Shown: positions 8,506 through 19,994 of the stretch, one piece after another
Position numbering within the stretch: the first letter of the stretch is position 1
Layout: each line of letters opens with the position of its first letter
Source of the DNA: Planococcus sp. CPCC 101016
GTDB lineage: Bacteria; Bacillota; Bacilli; Bacillales_A; Planococcaceae
Direction of reading: 5' to 3'
DNA length: 64,000 nt
Assembly: GCF_007859295.1 (NCBI RefSeq)
Contig: NZ_VOHB01000002.1
Coordinates: 2,342,043-2,406,042 of the forward strand
Position numbers and translations under genes: made by a program
The notes under the pieces: model-generated
Told to the model about the DNA's origin: nothing
What the model saw: the letters and a program-made list of their open reading frames with translations, nothing else
Database searches by the model: none

Positions 8506-9299
8506 AACTTCTCTATGAAACAACCGATGCTAAACGCAACCACGGATTTATAGAAGAACTTCAGCGTATCGGAGATTTCGAATTGGTTAAATGGGACGAC
8601 TGGAGTGAAAAAGGTGTTGCATTGCTAGTGGATAAATTAGACGGTGAAACCGTACTTTTCCGTGCACGTCGCCCTGAAGCAGCTCGCTATTTGGAAGACC
8701 ACGGCATTTACTTGGTCAACCGCGCCGAGGTCAACCGCATCGCCAACGACAAATGGCAAAGTTATCAACTATTCCTTTTGCTGGGTGTTCCCGCAATTCC
8801 AACTTACCGGGAAGCGATTAATTTTCCGTGCGTCGCCAAAACAGCAAACGGCCACGGCGGTTCAGAAGTATGGCTCGTCAGATCCGCTGAACAACTGCCA
8901 GTTGCCACTTCCCCGCTCATTTTCCAGCCGGTCATCGAGCACGAAGCAGACATTCGAGCTTACGTCATCGGCACAGAAGTCGTCGGTGCCGTAAAACGCA
9001 GCGGCAGCAGCTCTTTCAAATCCAACTACTCGCTTGGAGGAAATGTTGAAAAATACACACTCACCGCCGCTCAGGAAAAAGATGTTCTGCGGATCGCCCG
9101 CGCTTTGAACAGTGATTACGTCGGCATCGATTTTTTGCTGCTGGAAGACGGACAGCATCTGTTCAATGAAATTGAAGATCCTGTCGGCGCGCGTTCGTTT
9201 TACGACACGCATGAGGAAAACATTGCAAAACTGGTAGTGGAACATTTACAGAAACTCGAAAAGCATGCACCATTTCGGCGTGAAGATCGGCCGAAGTAG
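8502..9299 (+). CDS. RimK-like ATP-grasp ligase B
   Basis: 265 aa, starting at the ATG that overlaps the stop of ligase A by 4 nt, so translation is probably coupled. It is a second, diverged ATP-grasp protein: NFPCVAKTANGHGGSEVWLV (nucleotide-binding loop, about residue 108), DIRAYVIGTEVVGAVKR (about 150) and GIDFLLLEDGQHLFNEIEDPVGARS. The metal-binding segment is NEIED rather than EVN. It could be a second ligase of different specificity or a partner subunit. No carrier protein or RiPP precursor is seen next to it, and the natural substrate is unknown. Confidence 0.82.
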   Translation: MKLLYETTDAKRNHGFIEELQRIGDFELVKWDDWSEKGVALLVDKLDGETVLFRARRPEAARYLEDHGIYLVNRAEVNRIANDKWQSYQLFLLLGVPAIPTYREAINFPCVAKTANGHGGSEVWLVRSAEQLPVATSPLIFQPVIEHEADIRAYVIGTEVVGAVKRSGSSSFKSNYSLGGNVEKYTLTAAQEKDVLRIARALNSDYVGIDFLLLEDGQHLFNEIEDPVGARSFYDTHEENIAKLVVEHLQKLEKHAPFRREDRPK

Positions 9300-9502
9300 G
9301 AGTGTGCTAATATAAATCGCTTTGGTCGCTTTGGGCATGACTTACACGCTGAACCAGGAAGAGCACCTGGTTTACCGCTCCGTATGCTGCGACCTTAATG
9401 ATCTCCAAAGGTTTGTTCCATACTTTTCTCATTTTGCCAACAAAATTCAAGTTGTTTTTTATAGAGTAGCTGCACTGGTCACTTCTTAGTAGAAAGAGAA
9501 GA

Positions 9503-9540
9503 CAAAAAAACCGCTCTCCCGTTTGGGAAAGCGGTTTTTG
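9503..9540. terminator. bidirectional terminator between valS and the ATP-grasp pair
   Basis: AAAAACCGCTCTCCC and GGGAAAGCGGTTTTT form a stem with one mismatch around GTTT. T runs occur on both strands. It lies just past the valS stop and can also stop plus-strand transcripts from the ligase genes. Confidence 0.88.
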
Positions 9541-9546
9541 CATATT

Positions 9547-12180
9547 TTACAAGTTCTGCAATTCTTCGATGCGTTTTTCAACCGTTGCGTGCTTCTCCAC
9601 GTAATCGGCCTGCTTCGCACGTTCTTCCGCGACAACTGCTTCAGGTGCTTTGGAAACAAAGCGTTCGTTCGACAATTTGCCGCTGACGAGCTTCACTTCT
9701 TTCGCCCATTTTTCCAGTTCCTTGTTCAGACGCGCTAGCTCTGCATCGATGTCGATCAAGCCTTCTAGCGGCATAAACAATTCAGCACCCGACACCACAG
9801 CGGACATCGATTTTTCTGGTGCTTCAATGTTTTGGCCAATCGTCAATGTTTCCGGATTGCAAAAGCGTTCGATATAAGCAGCATTTGCTTCAAGCACTGC
9901 GTGCGTATTCGCGTCTTTTGCTGAAATCGTCAATGGTACTTTTTTGCTCATCGGCGACTGCACTTCTGAACGGATGGTCCGTACGGAGCGGATCACGTCC
10001 ATCAACAGCTTCATGCTTGAAGACTGGCTTTGGTCCGTCAAGGAATCATCCACTGCTGGCCATGCCGCAATGGTGATCGATTCCCCTTGATGCGGAAGGT
10101 TCTGCCAAATCTCTTCCGTAATGAATGGCATGAACGGATGCAAGAGACGCATCGTGTTGTCCAGAACATAAGCAAGAACCGAACGCGTCATTTTCTTCGC
10201 TTCTTCGTCTTCGCCGTATAATGGCAGTTTCGACATTTCGATGTACCAATCACAGAAATCATCCCAGATGAAGTTATAAAGGGAGCGTCCCACTTCACCG
10301 AACTCATAGCGTTCTGCCAGTTCCGTCACTTGTTCGATGGTTTCATTCAAACGAGTCAGAATCCACGAATCCGCTACGGATTTCTTGCCGGACAAATCGA
10401 TTTGGTCGTAAGTCATGCCTTCCATGTTCATCAACGCGAAACGGGAAGCGTTCCAGATTTTATTGGCAAAGTTCCAAACAGATTCCACCTTGTCGTTTGA
10501 GTAGCGAAGATCCTGCCCTGGAGACGATGCTGTTGCCAGGAAGTAGCGCAGCGAATCCGCTCCGTATTCTGAAATGACATCCATTGGATCGACTCCATTG
10601 CCGAGCGATTTGGACATTTTGCGCCCTTCCGCGTCACGCACTAAGCCGTGGATCAATACGTCTTTAAACGGTTTTTCACCGGTGAATTCGAGTGCCTGGA
10701 AAATCATCCGGGAAACCCAGAAATTGATGATGTCATAGCCTGTAACCAACGCATCGGTCGGATAGTAGCGACTCAAATCATCGTTTTCCTCTGGCCAGCC
10801 GAGTGTCGAGAATGGCCATAAGGCAGATGAGAACCATGTATCCAGAACGTCTTCGTCCTGCGTCCAGTTTTCAGCGTCAGCCGGCGCTTCGTGGCCTACA
10901 TAAATTTCATTTGTTTCGTTGTGATACCAGGCCGGAATCTGATGTCCCCACCAAAGCTGGCGAGAAATACACCAATCGCGGATGTTTTCCATCCAGTGCA
11001 GATAGGTTTTCTCGAAACGGTCCGGTACGAAATTAACGCCCGCATCCGTTTTCTGCGCTTCTACTGAAGCAGCTGCCAAAGGCTTCATATCTACAAACCA
11101 TTGCGTGGACAGGTAAGGCTCAACCACTGCCCCGCTACGCTCTGAATGGCCAACTGAATGCAGGTGCTCTTCGATTTTGAACAGTACATCCATGTCCTGT
11201 AAGTCTTTGATGATTTGCTTGCGGCATTCGAAACGGTCTAGCCCTTCGTATTTGCCGGCGTTCTCGTTCATCGAACCGTCTTCGTGCATGATCAAAACGC
11301 GCTCCAGGTTGTGGCGATTTCCGATTTCAAAGTCATTCGGGTCGTGTGCTGGTGTAATCTTCACAGCTCCGCTTCCGAATTCCATGTCCACGTAATCGTC
11401 TGCGATGATTTCCATTTCACGGCCGATGATTGGCAGAATGATTTTCTTCCCGATCAAATGCTGGTAGCGCTCGTCTTTCGGATGAACCGCAACCGCTGTA
11501 TCGCCAAGCATCGTTTCCGGACGCGTTGTCGCGATTTCAATATGGCCGCTGCCGTCTGCGAGCGGATAACGCATATGGTAAAACGCACCTTGTACGTCTT
11601 TATAGATAACTTCAATATCGGAAATGGCGGTTTTCGTCGCCGGATCCCAGTTGATGATGTATTTGCCGCGGTAAATGAGCTTTTTCTCATACAACTTCAC
11701 GAACACTTCACGAACCGCTTTTGACAAGCCCTCATCCAATGTAAAACGCTCACGGGAATAATCAAGGCCAAGTCCGAGTTTTGACCACTGCTCACGGATA
11801 TGTCCCGCGTATTGGTCTTTCCATTTCCACGATTCTTCAAGAAACGCTTCACGCCCCATATCGTAGCGTGAACGCCCTTCTTCTTTCAGCTTGCCTTCTA
11901 CTTTCGCCTGCGTTGCAATGCCGGCATGGTCCATTCCTGGCAGCCATAACGCGTCAAAGCCCTGCATGCGTTTCATGCGCGTCATGATGTCCTGCAAAGT
12001 TGTGTCCCAGGCATGCCCTAAATGCAGCTTGCCGGTAACGTTCGGCGGGGGAATTACAATGGTATACGGTGTTTTGCCGCTTTCCGGTTTGGCTTCGAAG
12101 AATTTGTTGTTGACCCACCAATCGTAACGCCCTTTTTCAATCGATTGCGGATCGTACTTGGTCGACATTTGTTCAGTCAT
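9547..12180 (-). CDS. valS: valyl-tRNA synthetase
   Basis: 877 aa class I synthetase that charges tRNA-Val. The HIGH-type motif is [14 protein letters not shown] (about residue 45) and the KMSKS loop is [11 protein letters not shown] (about 521). The editing (CP1) domain lies between them, followed by an anticodon-binding region and a C-terminal coiled-coil arm (about 810-877). Length is normal. GAGGAGG lies upstream of the ATG. Expression is governed by the T-box leader at 12210-12445. In B. subtilis ysxE and spoVID lie between valS and hemL; here an AbrB-type gene does. Confidence 0.97.
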   Translation of the reverse strand: MTEQMSTKYDPQSIEKGRYDWWVNNKFFEAKPESGKTPYTIVIPPPNVTGKLHLGHAWDTTLQDIMTRMKRMQGFDALWLPGMDHAGIATQAKVEGKLKEEGRSRYDMGREAFLEESWKWKDQYAGHIREQWSKLGLGLDYSRERFTLDEGLSKAVREVFVKLYEKKLIYRGKYIINWDPATKTAISDIEVIYKDVQGAFYHMRYPLADGSGHIEIATTRPETMLGDTAVAVHPKDERYQHLIGKKIILPIIGREMEIIADDYVDMEFGSGAVKITPAHDPNDFEIGNRHNLERVLIMHEDGSMNENAGKYEGLDRFECRKQIIKDLQDMDVLFKIEEHLHSVGHSERSGAVVEPYLSTQWFVDMKPLAAASVEAQKTDAGVNFVPDRFEKTYLHWMENIRDWCISRQLWWGHQIPAWYHNETNEIYVGHEAPADAENWTQDEDVLDTWFSSALWPFSTLGWPEENDDLSRYYPTDALVTGYDIINFWVSRMIFQALEFTGEKPFKDVLIHGLVRDAEGRKMSKSLGNGVDPMDVISEYGADSLRYFLATASSPGQDLRYSNDKVESVWNFANKIWNASRFALMNMEGMTYDQIDLSGKKSVADSWILTRLNETIEQVTELAERYEFGEVGRSLYNFIWDDFCDWYIEMSKLPLYGEDEEAKKMTRSVLAYVLDNTMRLLHPFMPFITEEIWQNLPHQGESITIAAWPAVDDSLTDQSQSSSMKLLMDVIRSVRTIRSEVQSPMSKKVPLTISAKDANTHAVLEANAAYIERFCNPETLTIGQNIEAPEKSMSAVVSGAELFMPLEGLIDIDAELARLNKELEKWAKEVKLVSGKLSNERFVSKAPEAVVAEERAKQADYVEKHATVEKRIEELQNL

Positions 12181-12209
12181 TGGAATTCCTCCTCTAATTT
12201 CTGGCAGAA

Positions 12210-12445
12210 CGCAAAAAACTCCTATCGTCTGTAAAGGACGAAGGAGTTTTTCGCGGTACCACCTTTATACACAGGTCCACTTGCAGACCTGGCTCTCAAG
12301 TTACATAACGGATGTTAAGTCCGGTTCCCGCTACTCGTTTCACGGCAACTGCTCCGAGGTGACATTCAAATAGGTGTTCATGAAAACCTCTCACCACTCG
12401 GTCTTCTCTCTGAAATGCACACACATTCTACTATCCTCATCAACG
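12210..12445 (-). promoter_or_regulatory. T-box leader of valS (Val specifier GTC)
   Basis: The minus strand shows AAGGTGGTACCGCG (T-box, 12253-12266) followed by a terminator hairpin with AAAAACTCCTTCG and CGATAGGAGTTTTTT (12211-12252). Upstream are the stem I region, with an AGAGA element, and a candidate specifier in TGAATGTCACC, where GTC is a Val codon. Uncharged tRNA-Val should pair with the leader and allow readthrough into valS. Confidence 0.93.
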
Positions 12446-12473
12446 CATGAATATCTAATTACTTTCATTGTAC

Positions 12474-13523
12474 TCAATATCCGCTTTTAGCGTCAAGTTT
12501 TTTTACAATGAACGAAACCAGCGGCGCCGCCACCAACAGGATAAAGAACAGGCGGAACAGCTGAAACCCAGTAATAAGAGCCACATCGCCACCTACTGCC
12601 AGTGCCGTAATCGCCATTTCCGCAATGCCGCCAGGGGCAGCACTGAGGAAGAAGTCGAGGAATAAGTATTCGGGAAGCCACTCCGATAAGATAAACGCGA
12701 TGAGAACAGTAAAGCTGATAAGCAATACATTGTTCAATACAATCGCAGCGCCGAGCCGGAGCGTCAGCTTATCTCCGATGCCTTCCATCTGTAAGCCAAG
12801 GTTCGCTCCGATGCATACTTGCGCGATTGCAATGAGCCAGTACGGCATATCAATCAGGACATCGCCAGAAACAGTCTGCACGACCGCCAGCGTCAGTATC
12901 GGCGCCAGCAGTTCGGCAGCCGGAAAGCCAATCCTTTTCATGCCTGCGTAAAGTGCCCACCCGACAACCAACGCTAGAACGAATAGCATGGGTGAAAAAG
13001 CAAAAAGCTGCTGCTCCATCTCTCCTGCGCCTCTGCCATTCAGAAAAATCGTCAGGAACGGCACAATGGTCACCACCATAAAGATCCGAATGGTCTGCAT
13101 CATTGTCACGACCGTAATGTTTGCCGAAGGAACGTCCTCTGCTATGACCACCATTTGTGCCAAACCGCCGGGAATTGAACCAAGCAAACTCGTCGACAGG
13201 CTTTCATGAACCATGCGTTTGAACAGCAGTCCGAGCCCTATGGATAATGCCACAACTGATAGCGTCATAAACGCCATATAGGGCAAGTCCACCGCCATTA
13301 ATAACACCGCATCTCGTGTAAACGATGAACCGATCTGCACGCCGAGCATCACCAGACCCGCTGTCCGCAATACTTTGGGCCAGTAGAGAGGAAGCTTTGT
13401 GAATTGGTTGACCAATAAAAGCGCGAACATCGGCCCAAGCAGCCATGGCAGGAACATGCCGATTGCTTCAAACACCGCGCCAGCCGAAGCAGCGATAATC
13501 GCTGTCATTATAAATGCTCTCAC
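12474..13523 (-). CDS. AbrB-family membrane protein (PF05145 type)
   Basis: 349 aa from the GTG at 13523 (GAGG 7 nt upstream); an ATG two codons earlier is only 1 nt from that site. It has about 10 hydrophobic segments in two homologous halves, each with the family's glycine-rich re-entrant motif: LLGSIPGGLAQM (about residue 127) and SAAPGGIAEMAI (about 300). The family name AbrB or putative ammonia monooxygenase is historical and the substrate is unknown. It should not be confused with the AbrB transition-state regulator. It occupies the slot that in B. subtilis holds ysxE-spoVID. Confidence 0.88.
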   Translation of the reverse strand: MRAFIMTAIIAASAGAVFEAIGMFLPWLLGPMFALLLVNQFTKLPLYWPKVLRTAGLVMLGVQIGSSFTRDAVLLMAVDLPYMAFMTLSVVALSIGLGLLFKRMVHESLSTSLLGSIPGGLAQMVVIAEDVPSANITVVTMMQTIRIFMVVTIVPFLTIFLNGRGAGEMEQQLFAFSPMLFVLALVVGWALYAGMKRIGFPAAELLAPILTLAVVQTVSGDVLIDMPYWLIAIAQVCIGANLGLQMEGIGDKLTLRLGAAIVLNNVLLISFTVLIAFILSEWLPEYLFLDFFLSAAPGGIAEMAITALAVGGDVALITGFQLFRLFFILLVAAPLVSFIVKKLDAKSGY

Positions 13524-13643
13524 AATCATCCCTCTTTTCCCGTTCCGGCTATTTGATTCCATGTTACACGAAATTGCAAGATGAGTGGACATCAGCAAGA
13601 GAATTTCTATCCTCTTCCAGGCTCACCTTGAACAAAATTCAAA

Positions 13644-13692
13644 TAAAAAAAGCTAAGTCACCTGGAAAATCCAGGTGACTTAGCTTTTTTTT
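13644..13692. terminator. terminator after hemL
   Basis: A near-symmetrical hairpin (AAGCTAAGTCACCTGG / CCAGGTGACTTAGCTT) is flanked by A and T runs, so it can act in both directions. It ends the haem operon. Confidence 0.92.
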
Positions 13693-14980
13693 ATGAACGA
13701 GCCAATTTGGCAAATACAGTATGGAATGCTTCCACGGTTTTTGCAATATGCTCTTCCGTATGGGCAGTCGATAGGAACATGCCTTCAAATTGGGAAGGCG
13801 GCAGGAAAATGCCTTCTTCCGCCATCAAGCGGTAGTAATCTGCGAACAATTCCGTGTCCGAAGTTTTCGCTGTCTCGAAATCGACAACCTCTTCATTTGT
13901 AAAGAAGAACCCGATCATCGAGCCTGCACGGTTGACCGTATGCGGGATATTGTATTTCGTCGCCGCTTCCCGGAAACCTTTTTCAAGCTGATCGCCGCGC
14001 TCAATAAAAACATCGTAGCTTTCTTCCGTCAAGCGGGACAGGGTTTCAAAGCCTGCACGCATAGCCAGCGGATTCCCGGACAAGGTACCTGCCTGGTAAA
14101 TCGAACCGCTTGGTGCCACCTGCTGCATGATTTCACGTTTGCCGCCGAACGCGCCGACCGGCAAACCGCCGCCGATAACTTTGCCTAAGCAAGTCATGTC
14201 CGGTGTTACGCCGAAATGACCTTGCGCGCAATTATAGCCTACACGAAAACCAGTCATTACTTCATCAAAAATCAGGATCGTGCCGTTTTCGTGCGTCAAA
14301 TTGCGAAGCTCCGTCAAGAAGCCTTCATTTGGCGGCACAACGCCCATATTGCCGGCAACGGGCTCTACGATGACTGCAGCCAAGTCGTCGCCGTATTCCT
14401 GGAAAGCTAAACGCACGCTTTCGAGATCGTTATAAGGAACCGTAATGGTGTTTTTTGCAACTGAGGCAGGAACACCCGGTGAATCTGGCAAGCCTAAAGT
14501 CGCAACGCCGGATCCTGCTTTGATCAATAGGCTGTCGCCATGGCCGTGGTAGCAGCCTTCGAATTTCAGGATTTTGTCGCGGCCGGTATAACCTCGTGCC
14601 ACGCGCAAGGCGCTCATCGTCGCTTCTGTTCCAGAAGAAACCATGCGCACCATTTCGATTGATGGGACACGTTCCATCACCAGTTTCGCCATTGTATTCT
14701 CGAGTTCAGTCGGTGCGCCGAATGAAGTTCCAAGCGCTGCCGTTTCCTGAATTGCTTTGACCACTTCTGGATGGGCATGGCCCAAAATCAGCGGTCCCCA
14801 TGAAAGGACATAGTCGATATACGTATTGCCGTCAATATCCTTGATGGTTGCTCCGCTGCCGGATTGCATGAAAATCGGATCCATATTAACTGACTTAAAG
14901 GCGCGGACCGGGCTGTTGACACCGCCCGGCATTAATTTTTTAGCTTCCGTGAATGCTGCTTTTGAATTTTCGTATGTCAT
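13691..14980 (-). CDS. hemL: glutamate-1-semialdehyde 2,1-aminomutase
   Basis: 429 aa PLP enzyme that converts glutamate-1-semialdehyde to 5-aminolevulinate. The PLP lysine lies in [16 protein letters not shown] (about residue 267), and FDEVMTGFR precedes it. Length is typical. Its start overlaps the hemB stop by 4 nt (ATGA). Last gene of hemAXCDBL; it acts with HemA at the head of the C5 pathway. Confidence 0.97.
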   Translation of the reverse strand: MTYENSKAAFTEAKKLMPGGVNSPVRAFKSVNMDPIFMQSGSGATIKDIDGNTYIDYVLSWGPLILGHAHPEVVKAIQETAALGTSFGAPTELENTMAKLVMERVPSIEMVRMVSSGTEATMSALRVARGYTGRDKILKFEGCYHGHGDSLLIKAGSGVATLGLPDSPGVPASVAKNTITVPYNDLESVRLAFQEYGDDLAAVIVEPVAGNMGVVPPNEGFLTELRNLTHENGTILIFDEVMTGFRVGYNCAQGHFGVTPDMTCLGKVIGGGLPVGAFGGKREIMQQVAPSGSIYQAGTLSGNPLAMRAGFETLSRLTEESYDVFIERGDQLEKGFREAATKYNIPHTVNRAGSMIGFFFTNEEVVDFETAKTSDTELFADYYRLMAEEGIFLPPSQFEGMFLSTAHTEEHIAKTVEAFHTVFAKLARS

Positions 14981-15960
14981 TTATTTCCCTCCAACCAGCG
15001 TGCTGCATCTTTAGCGTGATACGTCATCACAATATCCGCTCCTGCGCGTTTCATGCTAAGTAGTGTTTCCAAAACGATTTTCTCTTCATCGATCCAGCCG
15101 TTCGCCGCAGCCGCTTTGACCATGGCGTATTCGCCTGAGACGTTATAAGCAACAATCGGAATATCGAAATTATCACGGACTTCACGGATGATGTCCAAAT
15201 AGGACAAAGCCGGTTTGACGATCATGAAGTCAGCGCCTTCCTGGATATCAGAAGTGGCTTCACGCAAAGCTTCCATGCGGTTTGCCGGATCCATCTGATA
15301 GGTTTTGCGGTCGCCAAATTGAGGTGTGGAGTGAGCCGCTTCCCGGAAAGGTCCATAATAAGCGGATGAATACTTTACGCCATAAGACATAATGGGTGTA
15401 TTTTCAAATCCGGCTTGGTCCAAACCGTAACGGATTGCCGCTACAAAGCCATCCATCATATTCGATGGTGCAATAATATCCGCTCCAGCTTTTGCCTGAG
15501 ATACAGCAGTGCGTGCAAGCAGATCTAGTGATTCGTCGTTTAGAATCACACCATTTTCGATTACGCCGCAATGGCCGTGGTCGGTATATTGGCACAGACA
15601 TGTATCTGCAATGACGACGAGTTCAGGATGACGCTCTTTCGCAAAACGAATCGCTTCCTGAGTAATGCCATGGTCGTGATAAGCTTGTGAACCTACTGCA
15701 TCTTTTTCGTTCGGCACACCGAAAAGGATAACGGAAGGGATTCCAAGATCCACGACTTCGTCAAGTTCTTCGCCTAATTTATCCATTGAAAAATGAAAAA
15801 CACCCGGCATTGACGAAATTTCTTCCTTGATGTTTTCGCCTTCCACTACAAAAATCGGATAAATGAAATCCTCTTTATGTAAGCTTGTTTCGCGGACCAT
15901 TGACCGGATATTAGCGGAACCGCGCAAACGGCGATGACGGTTAAAATTCAATTCTTTCAT
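14977..15960 (-). CDS. hemB: porphobilinogen synthase (ALA dehydratase)
   Basis: 327 aa. It condenses two 5-aminolevulinate molecules to porphobilinogen. The zinc-binding cysteines are visible in [15 protein letters not shown] (about residues 119-133), marking the zinc-dependent form. The Schiff-base lysines are in [16 protein letters not shown] and [11 protein letters not shown]. It overlaps hemD and hemL by 4 nt each, as expected for a tight operon. Confidence 0.97.
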   Translation of the reverse strand: MKELNFNRHRRLRGSANIRSMVRETSLHKEDFIYPIFVVEGENIKEEISSMPGVFHFSMDKLGEELDEVVDLGIPSVILFGVPNEKDAVGSQAYHDHGITQEAIRFAKERHPELVVIADTCLCQYTDHGHCGVIENGVILNDESLDLLARTAVSQAKAGADIIAPSNMMDGFVAAIRYGLDQAGFENTPIMSYGVKYSSAYYGPFREAAHSTPQFGDRKTYQMDPANRMEALREATSDIQEGADFMIVKPALSYLDIIREVRDNFDIPIVAYNVSGEYAMVKAAAANGWIDEEKIVLETLLSMKRAGADIVMTYHAKDAARWLEGNK

Positions 15961-16658
15961 TTCGACAAACTTCCTTTCGCTATTTCATTGATGACATCCA
16001 TATAAGTATATTTCTTTGGGGTAAAATCGACAGTTCCGCCGTTTGCCTGAATGGCCTGCTGTGTAACATGGCCTATGGCAGCGGTGCGGATTTCTGACCA
16101 GTCTCCTCCCGCCTGCCGATACGCAGACACGGCAGAAGGACTGGCAAAAAGGATGATGACGTCTTTCAGGTGTATCAGTTTTTCAGCATTATCCTTCTTG
16201 AAAATGGTATCGTAAACGGTCCATTCATCCACTTGAATCGGCATCGAGGCCACGGTATTTTTCGCCAATGCGCCTTTGATGAACAAACATTTGGCATCCC
16301 CGGCAACAGCCGGAAACTCCTGGACAAATCGATCGGCACTGAAAATCTGCGGAATAAAATCGACGTTGTAGCCTTGCTGCTGCAAAACTAGAGCCGTCCC
16401 TTCGCCTACCGCCGCAATTTTTGCCGTCACATTCTCATGTAGTTGGCAAAACGCTTCAGCGCTGGTGCGGCTTGTAAAAATCAGCCAGTCATAACTATTC
16501 AAATCGGGCTTTTCCGACTGGCGAATTGAAGTTCCGATAAGCGGCAGGTAAAGCGTCTTCGCTCCAAACGACTTTGCGTGAAGCATCGCCTCTACCGGTT
16601 CTCTGGAACCGGTGAATACGACCGTTTCACCTTCGAGCAGTCTTTCTTTCTCAGACAT
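15957..16658 (-). CDS. hemD: uroporphyrinogen-III synthase
   Basis: 233 aa. It cyclises hydroxymethylbilane to uroporphyrinogen III with inversion of ring D. The family is poorly conserved in sequence; the call rests on the opening [53 protein letters not shown] and [11 protein letters not shown] motifs and on position between hemC and hemB. It overlaps hemC by 8 nt and hemB by 4 nt. Confidence 0.93.
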   Translation of the reverse strand: MSEKERLLEGETVVFTGSREPVEAMLHAKSFGAKTLYLPLIGTSIRQSEKPDLNSYDWLIFTSRTSAEAFCQLHENVTAKIAAVGEGTALVLQQQGYNVDFIPQIFSADRFVQEFPAVAGDAKCLFIKGALAKNTVASMPIQVDEWTVYDTIFKKDNAEKLIHLKDVIILFASPSAVSAYRQAGGDWSEIRTAAIGHVTQQAIQANGGTVDFTPKKYTYMDVINEIAKGSLSK

Positions 16659-17580
16659 TGCTCTCAGCTTTAACGCGTTGAATCAGATCATAGCCACCCT
16701 GTGTACTGATTTTCTCAGCCACTACACGACCAGCTTCAATCGGATCCCGGCTGATGGCCATTTCCTTGAACACTTGATCGGCTTCTGGTGAAGAAATCAG
16801 ACCCGTGAACGTAATTTCACCGTCATTCACAGTCGCATAGCCCGCAATCGGGACTTGGCAGCTGCCATCCATATCCCGAAGGAATTTACGTTCTGCGTTG
16901 ACTGCCAAAGCAGTGTTTTCGTCATTGATTTTAGCCAGTTCAGTCAAAAGCTCTGTGTCTTCTTCACGGCATTCGATCGCAAGTGCACCTTGTCCGATAG
17001 CCGGAAGGCATTCATCAACTTCCATGAATTCCGTAACCAGATCATCTTTCCAGCCCATCCGCTTCAAACCGGCAGCAGCCAAAATAATGGCATCAAAATC
17101 ACCAGCCTTCAATTTCGCCAGGCGTGTATCAATGTTGCCGCGGATCCACTGGATATCAAGGTCCGGACGCAGCAGCAAAAGCTGTGAACTGCGGCGCAGG
17201 CTGCTTGTTCCAACAACTGCTCCAACCGGTAGCTCCATCAATTTCACGTGGTCGTTTGCAATATACGCATCGCGCGGGTCTTCGCGGTCAGGAATACAGC
17301 CGATTACAAGGCCTTCGGGCAATACAGAAGGCATGTCCTTCATGCTGTGGACAGCAAAATCAATTTTGCGGTCAAAAAGTGCCTGTTCGATTTCTTTGAC
17401 AAACAAGCCTTTGCCTCCGACTTTCGATAGCGTTACATCAACGATGCGATCGCCTTTAGTGACAATTTCCTTGATCTCAAACTCAAAAGGTGCTCCCGCT
17501 GCTTTTAATTTATCAATGAATTGATTGGTTTGCGTCAACGCCAGCTTGCTTCTTCTCGAACCTACAATAATTTTTCTCAA
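16651..17580 (-). CDS. hemC: hydroxymethylbilane synthase (porphobilinogen deaminase)
   Basis: 309 aa from the TTG at 17580 (AGGTAGG 6 nt upstream), which gives the family-typical start [18 protein letters not shown]; in-frame starts farther up extend into the spacer. It polymerises four porphobilinogens. The dipyrromethane cofactor cysteine is in [12 protein letters not shown] (about residue 242), and [11 protein letters not shown] and [11 protein letters not shown] are conserved substrate-binding segments. It lies 17 nt after hemX. Confidence 0.96.
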   Translation of the reverse strand: MRKIIVGSRRSKLALTQTNQFIDKLKAAGAPFEFEIKEIVTKGDRIVDVTLSKVGGKGLFVKEIEQALFDRKIDFAVHSMKDMPSVLPEGLVIGCIPDREDPRDAYIANDHVKLMELPVGAVVGTSSLRRSSQLLLLRPDLDIQWIRGNIDTRLAKLKAGDFDAIILAAAGLKRMGWKDDLVTEFMEVDECLPAIGQGALAIECREEDTELLTELAKINDENTALAVNAERKFLRDMDGSCQVPIAGYATVNDGEITFTGLISSPEADQVFKEMAISRDPIEAGRVVAEKISTQGGYDLIQRVKAESNV

Positions 17581-17597
17581 ATGAATCCTACCTTTCT

Positions 17598-18428
17598 TTA
17601 ATACCAAAAATGAAATTCAGATAAACGGCTGCCTAAAAAGAAATTAATCAGCAGCAATAAAAATGCATACATATGGGCCAATGCGTAATTCATGCCATTC
17701 AATGAGCCTTTACGGTGCCACCAAAGCACGAAGCTGTAGACGACCAACAAAATGAACGATCCGACAATCTTCATGTCGAGCAGCGAAAATTCAGCGAGCG
17801 AAATATATGCCCATTGCAGACCCAGTACCAGTGACACGAACAGCAAGGAAATACCGACCAAAATTGAAATCGTCATGAATTGCTGCGTTTGGCCAAGCGA
17901 CGGCAGATTTGCCCATTGTTTCGTCATTTTCTTTTGCTTCAGCATTCTGTACAAAATCATATGAAGAGCGGAAAAGACAAATGACAAGGAGAAAGCCACA
18001 TAAGATAAAATTGCAAAACTGATATGAATAAACAGCAGCTCCGAGACAAGTGCTTCTCCGACTGGCGACCGCTCGATCTGAACCGGAGCAAAAGTATGGA
18101 TCGTCATGAAGATAAATCCAATGATATTGATGAAAAACACAGCAAAATCAAACCGGTAAAAAATCCTCAAAACGATCGACAATGTCACCAGCAGCCAGGC
18201 GTAGAAATATATGCCCTCGAACAAGGTCAATATCGGAAATCGCTGAGTCTCAAAAATATACAGCCCCAGGAAGATTGTCTGCAATACCCACACTATCCCG
18301 AGCAGCGTCATAGCAATCCGGCTGGCTTTCTTTTCTTTATATAAGTAGTCTATAAAATAAAAAACAAGGCTGACAGCATATAGAATAACCATAGCTTCGT
18401 GCAGCCTTGCCATTGTTACATCAGCCAT
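17598..18428 (-). CDS. hemX: HemX membrane protein (cytochrome c assembly family)
   Basis: 276 aa from the ATG at 18428 (AAGGGG 6 nt upstream). Seven or eight hydrophobic segments with the cytochrome c assembly (CcmC/CcsA-like) layout. B. subtilis HemX is known to reduce the cellular level of HemA; the same regulatory role is likely here. It stands between hemA and hemC as in B. subtilis. Confidence 0.92.
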   Translation of the reverse strand: MADVTMARLHEAMVILYAVSLVFYFIDYLYKEKKASRIAMTLLGIVWVLQTIFLGLYIFETQRFPILTLFEGIYFYAWLLVTLSIVLRIFYRFDFAVFFINIIGFIFMTIHTFAPVQIERSPVGEALVSELLFIHISFAILSYVAFSLSFVFSALHMILYRMLKQKKMTKQWANLPSLGQTQQFMTISILVGISLLFVSLVLGLQWAYISLAEFSLLDMKIVGSFILLVVYSFVLWWHRKGSLNGMNYALAHMYAFLLLLINFFLGSRLSEFHFWY

Positions 18429-18512
18429 CCCATTCCCCTTCGTTTCCATAGTTAAAGGCGCTCCGTATCTACATTTTAACATATAGATTCGAAAACGCCT
18501 CTTTGAGAAAGC

Positions 18513-19886
18513 TTAAAATGAATATCCGGGAGTTTCAGTTGTTGATTTTTGGGTGTTAAGAACGGCTTTATCCGTTTTCTTTTGCGGTGCTTTCGACTGT
18601 TTTTCTATTTCGATTTCGACTTCCTCTTCGATTCCGAAGATTTGCATGAACAACTCCAACTGCTCGCGGGATTTAGGCGCGCCGCCCATTTCCTTCGCCT
18701 GCAAAATCGGATCTTTCAGCAATTGATTGATAATCGATTTGGTATGCTTGTTGAGGATTTTCTTTTCACGTTCAGTCAGATCCGGCATTTTGTTTTCAAT
18801 GCTTGCCATTGTCTCGGCCTGTATGCCAAGTGCTTTTTGGCGAAGCGCAGAAATAACCGGAACCACACCAAGTGTTGTCAGCCATTCGTTGAAATGCTGT
18901 GCTTCCTGATCGATCATGGTCATGATTTGGCCAGCTGCGCGTTCGCGCTCTGCCAAATTGGCTTCCACAATTCCTTGCATATCATCAATGTCGTACAAGA
19001 AGACATTCGGCAAATCGCCGATGCGTGGATCCATATCACGCGGAACCGCAATATCTACCATGAATAACGGCTTGCCTTTACGGATCTTTTCGACAAACTG
19101 CATCAATTCAAGGTCGATGACAAAGTCTGTCGATCCTGTTGAGGAAATCAGGATATCCGCTTCAAGCAAAGCACATTGCAATTGGTTCAATGGTTTTGCA
19201 TTGCCGCCGAATTTGTCAGCTAATAGTTCAGCCTTCTCAAACGTCCGGTTGATGACAGTTATGCGGTCAGCACCGCTTCCTTGAAGGTTCTTAATCGCCA
19301 ATTCGCCCATTTTTCCGGCACCTAAAATTACGACATGCTTGTTTTTTAGCGTGCCAAAAATCTTCTTGCCAAGTTCAACCGCTGCGTACGACACAGAAAC
19401 CGCGTTTTCGCCAATAGCTGTCTCAGAATGCGCTTTTTTTGCCAATGTCACGGCCTGTTTGAATAACTGGTTGAATACTGTACCTGTGGTTCCGTGTGCC
19501 TGGCCTGCAAGAAAACTGTTTTTTACTTGCCCCAGAATCTGAGTTTCGCCTAAGACCATCGAATCGATGCCAGCCGTTACACGGAATAAGTGTTCAACCG
19601 CTTCATCCTGCTCATGAACAAATAAATATTGGGAAATCGCCTCTTGCGGCAGACCAAAATAATCAGCAAGAAACTGCTTCACATAATACTTGCCCGTGTG
19701 AAGCTGATCCACGACCGCATAGATTTCCGTCCGGTTACAGGTGGAAACTATGACGTTCTCTAATATGCTTTTTTGTTCTTTCAACGCCTGCATCGCCTGT
19801 GGCAGCTCATTTTCAATAAATGACAGCTTTTCACGAATCTCCACGGGTGCAGAGCGATAATTAACCCCAACTACTAATGTATGCAT
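18513..19886 (-). CDS. hemA: glutamyl-tRNA reductase
   Basis: 457 aa. It reduces glutamyl-tRNA to glutamate-1-semialdehyde with NADPH, the first committed haem step. The catalytic cysteine is in [13 protein letters not shown] (about residue 50), the NADPH site in [13 protein letters not shown] (about 185), and the dimerisation helix follows residue 320. The C-terminal 35 residues are a charged low-complexity tail. First gene of hemAXCDBL; see the extended -10 promoter and PerR box upstream. Confidence 0.97.
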   Translation of the reverse strand: MHTLVVGVNYRSAPVEIREKLSFIENELPQAMQALKEQKSILENVIVSTCNRTEIYAVVDQLHTGKYYVKQFLADYFGLPQEAISQYLFVHEQDEAVEHLFRVTAGIDSMVLGETQILGQVKNSFLAGQAHGTTGTVFNQLFKQAVTLAKKAHSETAIGENAVSVSYAAVELGKKIFGTLKNKHVVILGAGKMGELAIKNLQGSGADRITVINRTFEKAELLADKFGGNAKPLNQLQCALLEADILISSTGSTDFVIDLELMQFVEKIRKGKPLFMVDIAVPRDMDPRIGDLPNVFLYDIDDMQGIVEANLAERERAAGQIMTMIDQEAQHFNEWLTTLGVVPVISALRQKALGIQAETMASIENKMPDLTEREKKILNKHTKSIINQLLKDPILQAKEMGGAPKSREQLELFMQIFGIEEEVEIEIEKQSKAPQKKTDKAVLNTQKSTTETPGYSF

Positions 19887-19928
19887 GGGTACAAAACACC
19901 TTTCACGTTCAATATTTCATCTGTATTA

Positions 19929-19937
19929 AGTATACCA
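19929..19937 (-). promoter_or_regulatory. candidate extended -10 promoter of the hem operon
   Basis: The minus strand reads TGGTATACT, an extended -10 element (TGN plus TATACT), about 43 nt upstream of the hemA start. No good -35 hexamer is seen, which an extended -10 can tolerate. Confidence 0.5.
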
Positions 19938-19994
19938 CTTTTATGGTTTATTATGCTCTCGAATTTGTGAACAAGGCATGAATATAACGCTTAA

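Noticed and set aside
9523-9738. 71-codon plus-strand open frame at the valS 3' end
   Set aside because: It overlaps the terminator and the antisense of the valS coiled coil.
16898-17524. 208-codon plus-strand open frame
   Set aside because: Fully antisense to hemC, whose product has all family motifs; no ribosome-binding site or known similarity.
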